NCBI GenBank assembly: GCA_030765065.1
Contig: CM060984.1
Span: forward strand, 320,001-384,000
Direction of reading: 5' to 3'
Length of the DNA: 64,000 nucleotides
Source of the DNA: Deroplatys truncata
Lineage: Eukaryota; Arthropoda; Insecta; Mantodea; Mantidae
Numbering within the stretch: position 1 is the stretch's first letter; each line of letters opens with the position of its first letter. A program made the position numbers and the translations under genes. This document shows, in pieces, positions 58,249 to 64,000 of this stretch. The notes beneath the pieces are model-generated. The model worked only from the letters and a program-made list of their open reading frames with translations, was not told the origin of the DNA and did no database searches.

Positions 58249-58990
58249 TCATCTCAGTCTACGCCTGTCTTGCTGCCTGCTACCTTCTGTGATGCCTATC
58301 ATTAGATCTTTTTCTGTGGACACGGGTCTTCTAACCCGATGACCGAAATATGTCAATTTATTGTTTGTAGCAATTCCTGTCAAGGATCTGGTCGGATTTA
58401 CAGCTCCTAATTTTGATGCATTTGTTCTGTTTTCTTTCCAAGACACTTGCATCGTTTTCCTCCAGGTCCACAATTCAAAATAGTCTAATTTTTTGTCTTC
58501 CTTACGAAGAGTCCAACTGTTACTACCATACAATACGATAGTCTTAACAATATTGTTATTTTAGCATACCTGGATATGTCCCAGTCATTCACGACTTGAT
58601 AATTTGTTCGTAGCCACTTTGCCTAATCCCATTATTTTTATTTCATGTTTGTCAAAGCCTCTTTGTTAAAGCAAAAAGAAAATTAGTATATTTAACTGAA
58701 TGAAGAATTTCGTCATTCACTTGTGGCATATTCTCCAATGCATATGACTAGTTTTTGATAGATTTAGGCGGAGTCCGTTTTTCGCACTAAGGTTCGTAAT
58801 CACTGATCATGTTCCTGTAATCCTTCTGTAGTTTCAGCCAAGAGGGTGGTATCATCAGCGTATCTAAGTATGTTGATTTTACGTCCACCAACTCTGATGC
58901 CGGCAGCAAATTGGTCCAGATTTGCTTGCGATATAATATCATTTGGGTTCTGACATTAGTGCTGTAGTCGCAAAAACAAGTGAGCGCGGC
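58249..58990 (-). pseudogene. Third LINE fragment: reverse transcriptase palm to C terminus
   Basis: On the minus strand, GIRVGGRKINILRYADDTTLL (about 58850-58910) contains the catalytic YADD. It is followed by frame breaks, then YGSNSWTLRKEDKK and ELWTWRKTMQVSWKENRTNAS (58533-58400), then LTYFGHRVRRP. This combination is typical of the endonuclease-reverse transcriptase LINEs common in insects and differs from LINE-A. Both ends are truncated. Confidence 0.85.
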
Positions 58991-60564
58991 AGGCCTATTG
59001 CTATGGTAACAGCCGGCTTATTGCCAAAGTTACCACGCCACACTACCACGTAGTCGTTCATTGCTTGTATTCACTCCCTGTTACGTTTTTGGCGTCACAC
59101 TGCAGTTATTATATCTTGCTTTTGTAGTGATTTTGTATCTGCGTTATTAGTTACTTGTTATATAGTTTATTTTTCGTTGCATTATCTGTGAGGCTGTGAA
59201 AATGATCCCTCGAAGAGATCTACCGAGGCTACATCCCACACGTCAATCTCGCTGACTGATTTAAGCCATCTGCTTTGGCGAGTTCAGGATATTTTTAATC
59301 GTGCATGTTAAATGTCCATTGCTCAGCTCTGTCTTGTATTGGTAAACTTCATGTATGCATCATTCAACCGCGCGCCATTTTCCGCTATAAGGTATGCTGC
59401 CATTCTATGAAATAGACTAAGTGATGGGAATGAAAAAAACCTCATGTTCGAAGCAATTTGTGTACTTTTACTTACTAGCCAGTAAAAAGCGTTGTCAATA
59501 GATTGATTCGTCCAAGATAGCCGCAAGTAATCTGCTCGCTGGATTCAAAAAATGTTACAGCTAGTAAATAATGAAGTCGTGATATTACCTAACTCTTGTT
59601 AACACACGAAACAGTATGGCGGCCTGTAGCAGAAGTGTACGCCTAAATGATTGTGTTATAGTATATTTCTCTTATCCACTTGTTTATCTTATTATGTAAT
59701 TTGTTGTTAAGATAAACAATTAAAGGTGAAGCGTAATTACGAGTCCCTATGGTAAATTTGCCGTGCTTTAATCCGAACCTTCCTCGTCACTCTTAATAGC
59801 ATGCAAGATCGGCTCAAAGTACTCTACTTTTTTTCTTCATTTGCTTATTTTAGCTATCTTCAGCATTCCTACCAATTACTGTTAACTATTCATTGTTTTG
59901 GTAAATCTGATTCAAATTACTCGTATCTGCTGTTCTCTGTGTGGATTGTTTCATAAGTATCACATCCTGATGTATGCACATGTAAGGTGAACACGTGTTG
60001 CTCATATTGGCAACATAGCGCTTAGTTCGGCGTTTGACCGCTAACCTGTCAGGACCCAACTTACGAAAGTAGAGGTATAGCAGGAGTTTACTATACTAGT
60101 TGCTCCAGTAAGATTCTTAACATGGAACTGATTTAATCTGGCAGTTCAAGTCTGTAGGTGTACAATTAAAATAAAACTTTAACCCAAAGAAGACTATATA
60201 TTTTCGATTTTGGATGAACAATTTATACTTAAAGTGCACGATGGGCTACCCTGAATCCAAAAATCGTATTTTAATAGAGGATTCTAATGTGGGCACTGAC
60301 AGGGTTTTCTCCACCCATTACAAGCTCACGTTATATCCTATACATGAGATTAATCATGTAAACAGTCATTCTTTTATCCACAATAAGCTGCAAAATAAGC
60401 AATAAGTGCAACGTGTGCAAACTGCATTCAAATGTTCATCTCAGAAGCTTCAAGGAATAAACTCTTGAAAAAGAGGAGAAAAAGCACATCAATGCATGTT
60501 GGATGGGTTCGAAATTAGATTAATACTATGCTTTGCACATCATATCACGAGAAACAAAACAATT
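58991..60564. other. Unassigned spacer
   Basis: No coding, RNA or repeat feature was recognised in this stretch. Confidence 0.4.
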
Positions 60565-61200
60565 ACAAAAATCTGATGTGTATAACTCTCTACTCACTCT
60601 TCTACAAACTATTCCTACAGAAACTCAAATTAAATTGAGTTTGATTTATGAAAGCTCTTTAACTGCTATGGTTCTTAGCGCCCCATTGCATTTTGGGAGT
60701 GAAAGACAGGAAATTCTACTCAGAGCGCTTAAACCAAGCTTGAGCTTCTTTTATGTGCCATAAGTCTGCGACTCGGGACGACCGGCTTTACTTCCCTTCC
60801 GGAAGAAGCCGTGCTACGGGTTTTTACCCTGAAAACATCTATCGCCCTCGGCCGGGTTTGAACCCGCACCTCGGCAATCTGGGGCTAGCATGTTACCCCT
60901 ACACCATGAAGAACAACTACAGAAGCTCATTCTTCTACCTACTTCTCGTTAATAAACCTTAGTTACATATTTCGTTGTAGATATAAGGAAAATACAGTAG
61001 GCTACGCAGATAGTCAAACCTCTTCGTCGCTATGTAATAGCTTTGTAATTCCGGTCTCTTTACATGAGCATGGAGGGCGGGTGGAGAATAGCGATTTGAG
61101 CATTCAAACCAATGAACAAATATCTCGGAAATGGTCAGGGCCACAAACAGTTTTATTTTACTTCAATTGTGTGCTTTAACGAGATCTACATTTTCTGTGC
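60565..61200 (+). repeat. Interspersed repeat X, copy 7, interrupted by a SINE
   Basis: The head ATCTGATGTGTATAACTCTC at 60571 and body pieces (ATTTCGTTGTAGATATAAGGA, CTCGGAAATGGTCAGGGCC, AACGAGATCTACATTTTCTG) flank a family S SINE at 60636-60913. The 3' half is missing: minisatellite sequence begins at about 61200. Confidence 0.7.
60636..60913 (-). mobile_element. tRNA-derived SINE (family S), copy 4
   Basis: Reverse-strand copy inside repeat X. The tRNA head is at the right end (B box GGGTTTGAACCC at about 60853) and the body GTGCCATAAGTCTGCGACTC is diverged. The TTGG tail is absent. Confidence 0.8.
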
Positions 61201-61990
61201 GAGTAGGTAAATATAGAGAGAGAGCTGGCACAGTTTTCTGCGTTTATATGGGAAAGGATAGGGAAAACGAGGATAGATGCGACAGTTCTAGGAGGAAAAT
61301 GCGTTTATAGGGGGGAGATAGGGAATACCAGGGCTGATGCTAGGCTAGTCAGATGCTAAAGGAGGGAGGGATACGCTTTATACGGAAGAGATAGGGAATA
61401 CAAGGAAAGATGTTATACTAAACAGGACTAGAAGGGTAGAATATAGCGTTTTATATAGGAGAGCTAGCAAACCGAGGAGAGGTATTAGGATAGGAGTTTT
61501 GAATGATGGAGTAGGCGTTTATATGCGAGAGATAGGGAATACGAGGGTCGATGCTAGGCTAGACGGTGTTGAATGAGGGAATGCATCTTATATATGAGAG
61601 AGGTAGGGAATATGAGGAGAAGTGCTAGGCTAGACAGGAAGGTTTGAATGACAGAGTATGCGTTTATATGGGAAAAGATAGGGAAAACTTAGAGATCCTA
61701 TGCTAGAATAGACAGATGTTGAAGGTAGAATGTGTTTTATATATGTTAGATAGGAAACCAAGGAGATACTCAGCTAGACAGGGGGCAGTAGGGGGAATAC
61801 GCTTTATGAGAGGCTGGGGATACGGGGAGAGGTGCTAGACTAGACAGTGGCTGAGAGTAGAGTATGGTTTTATGAGAGGTATAGGAAAACGAGGAGAGTC
61901 GGTAGGCTAGACAGGTAGTGTAGCAGTAGGAATATGGACTTATATACAGGAGAGATATGGAATAGGAGAGAGATACTAGACCTTGAAAGC
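61201..61990. repeat. Degenerate minisatellite, unit of about 70 bp
   Basis: About eleven imperfect repeats built on GCGTTTATATGGGAGAGATA, GGGAATACGAGGAGAGATGC and TAGGCTAGACAG. The GCGTTTATA landmark recurs roughly every 65-75 bp. Confidence 0.85.
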
Positions 61991-62059
61991 GACTTTAAGC
62001 GAGAACTTCATGAAAATATGTTTCATGTCAATGTTCTAGACATGCCCATCACGTAACCT

Positions 62060-62345
62060 ATTCAGGGAAAAGGTGACTCGTTCAGGGGAAAAAGGTGACT
62101 GCTCAGGGAAAAAGGTAACCCACAAAGGGAAAAAGTTGACCAGCAAAGGGAAAAAGGTGACCAGCAAAGGGAAGAATGTGACCAGCAAAGGGAAGAATGT
62201 GACCAGCAAAGGGAAAAAGGCGACATGCAACGGGAAAAAGGTGACCAGCAAAGGGAAAAGGTGACCACCAAAGGGAAAAAGGTGAGCCATAAAGGGAAAA
62301 AGGTGACCCATAAAGGGAAAAAGGTGACCTGCAACGGGAAAAGCT
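62060..62345. repeat. 21-bp tandem repeat
   Basis: About thirteen copies of a 21-bp unit based on AGGGAAAAAGGTGACCAGCA. The unit length is a multiple of three, so long open frames appear on both strands (KGKKVTS and LFPLLVT type repeats). These are by-products and not genes. Confidence 0.9.
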
Positions 62346-62399
62346 AACCCACTAACACTAACAGGTAAGTAATTCAGATAGTATTGCAAGAGGCTGACT

Positions 62400-64000
62400 G
62401 GAGCATAGTAGTGTATGATTTCAAAGGTAATTCAGCTAGTATCGTATGTATTTAGGCCAATTCGTCTAGTAACACAGGATAGATTCCAGATGCTAACTGC
62501 ATCATGGCTCTGCATGATTTCACAGATAATTCAGCTAGTATCGTAGGTATTTAGGCTAATTCAGCTAGTATCACAAGAGGAGAGAATCTAGGGTTGGGTA
62601 TAGCATAGTTTCATATTTCACAGGTAATTCAGAGGGTATCGTAGGTATTTAGGATAATGCAAGTAACATAGGTGTTTAGAGTAATTAAGCAAGCATTACA
62701 GGAGGGTAGGTTCCAGGGGTAGGTTATAACCTAGCTTCGTATTTCACAGATAGTTCAGGTAATATCGTAAGTATTTGAGGTAATCGACATAGCTTCACAG
62801 ATATTATTGATAATTTCGATCAGAGATTTGTATCACAGCTATTTAAGGTAAATGCAGATGATTCAGGTTGTATCAAAGGTATTTGAGTCATTTTAACAGG
62901 TAATTCAGATAGTATCACAGGTGCCCGTGCTAATTTAGAGCAGGAATTCGTTTCAGAGCTAGTTAAGGTAATTTCACATGATTCGGGTAGTATCACAGGT
63001 ATTTAAGTCATTTTCACAGGTAATTCAGCTAGTATCGTATGTATTTAGGCTAATTCGTCTAGTAACACAGGATAGATTCCAGATGCTAACTGCATCATGG
63101 CTCTGCATGATTTCACAGATAATTCAGCTATTATCGTAGGTATTTAGGCTAATTCAGCTAGTATCACAAGAGGATAGATTCTAGGGTTGGGTATAGCATA
63201 GTTTCATATTTCACAGGTAATTCAGAGGGTATCGTAGGTATTTAGGATAATTCAAGTAACATAGGTGTTTAGAGTAATTAAGCAAGCATTACAGGAGGGT
63301 AGGTTCCAGGGGTAGGTTATAACCTAGCTTCGTATTTCACAGATAGTTCAGGTAATATCGTAAGTATTTGAGGTAATCGACATAGCTTCACAGATATTAT
63401 TGATAATTTCGATCAGAGATTTGTATCACAGCCATTTAAGGTAAATGCACATGACTCAGGTTGTATCAATGGTATTTGAGTCATTTTAACAGGTAATTCA
63501 GATAGTATCACAGGGGCCCGTGCTAATTTAGAGCAGGAATTCGTATCAGAGCTAGTTAAGGTAATTTCACATGATTCGGGTAGTATCACAGGTATTTAAG
63601 TCATTTTCACAGCCAATTCAGCTAGTATCGTGAGCATTTAAGCTAATTCAGCCAGTATCACAGGAGGCTAGATTCCAGAGGCTAACTGCATCATAGCTAT
63701 GCATGATTTCACAGCTAATTCAGCTACTATCGTAGGTATTTAGGCAAATTCAGCTAGTATCACAGGAGGTTAGATTCCAGGGTTGGATATAGCATAGTTT
63801 CATATTTCACAGGTAATTCAGAGGGTATCGTAGGTATTTAGGATAATTCAAGTAACATAGGTGTTTAGAGTAATTAAGCAAGCATTACAGGAGGGTAGTT
63901 TCCAGGGGTAGGTTATAACCTAGCTTCGTATTTCACAGATAGTTCAGGTAATATCGTAAGTATTTGAGGTAATCGACATAGCTTCACAGATATTATTGAT
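62400..64000. repeat. 593-bp satellite, at least 2.6 copies, continuing past the window
   Basis: GGTAATTCAGCTAGTATCGT occurs at 62426 and 63019, and a variant lies at 63612, so the period is 593 bp. Within each unit a submotif of about 25-35 bp (TTCAGCTAGTATCACAGG with TATTTAGG) is repeated with variation, giving higher-order structure. The third copy is cut by the end of the window. Adjacent copies are very similar. Confidence 0.9.

Noticed and set aside
62036-62389. Long open frames on both strands with repeated KGKKVTS or LFPLLVT peptides
   Set aside because: They arise from a 21-bp tandem repeat whose length is a multiple of three; there is no other coding sign.

Overview
The window looks like intergenic or repeat-dense DNA from an arthropod, most likely an insect. 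The evidence is AT-rich sequence, several LINE types, a Tc1/mariner-type transposase, hAT and PIF/Harbinger-like elements, tRNA-derived SINEs, an LTR retrotransposon, (CA)n tracts and satellites, with no host gene that I can recognise. Nearly everything identifiable is a mobile element, a repeat or a virus-like remnant. No tool was run: coordinates of TIRs, TSDs, LTRs and motifs were read by eye, and family names come from motif recognition.

Layout. 1-2520: a compact, GC-richer, virus-like block of short plus-strand ORFs. Two junctions have start and stop codons overlapping (ATGA, TAATG), and a tandem-repeat block lies in the middle. I do not recognise the gene family. 2526-2667: a foldback MITE. 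3128-6308: a 1.57-kb tandem duplication. 7130-7860: the first copy of an interspersed family that I call X, which carries an internal (CA)n tract.

8200-25919: one old Jockey-like LINE on the minus strand, split by at least four insertions. From low to high coordinate these are: (i) a Tc1/mariner-type transposon (8800-17043) with an intact 458-residue DD82E transposase, itself interrupted by a full-length, frameshifted RNase H-bearing LINE (10898-16824, 13-bp target duplication); (ii) a solo LTR (17810-18298); (iii) a young LTR retrotransposon lacking pol (18748-23738); (iv) an X copy (about 23785-24650). The LINE reading frame resumes on the far side of each insertion, which fixes most of the boundaries.

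26017-27127: a second LINE tail on the plus strand. 27317-40190: about 2.4 tandem copies of a noncoding unit of about 5.2 kb, marked by a shared SINE insertion and a copy-specific hAT MITE. 40280-41350 and 48518-50960: decayed hAT-type transposases. 45295-47910: short tandem repeats carrying a PIF/Harbinger-like element with TAA target duplications. 54385-57352: a cluster of X copies. 58249-58990: a third LINE fragment. 61200-64000: a minisatellite, a 21-bp repeat and a 593-bp satellite that runs off the end of the window.

The only uninterrupted gene of recognisable function is the Tc1/mariner transposase (9110-10486). The rest of the coding sequence is broken, partial or of unknown family.
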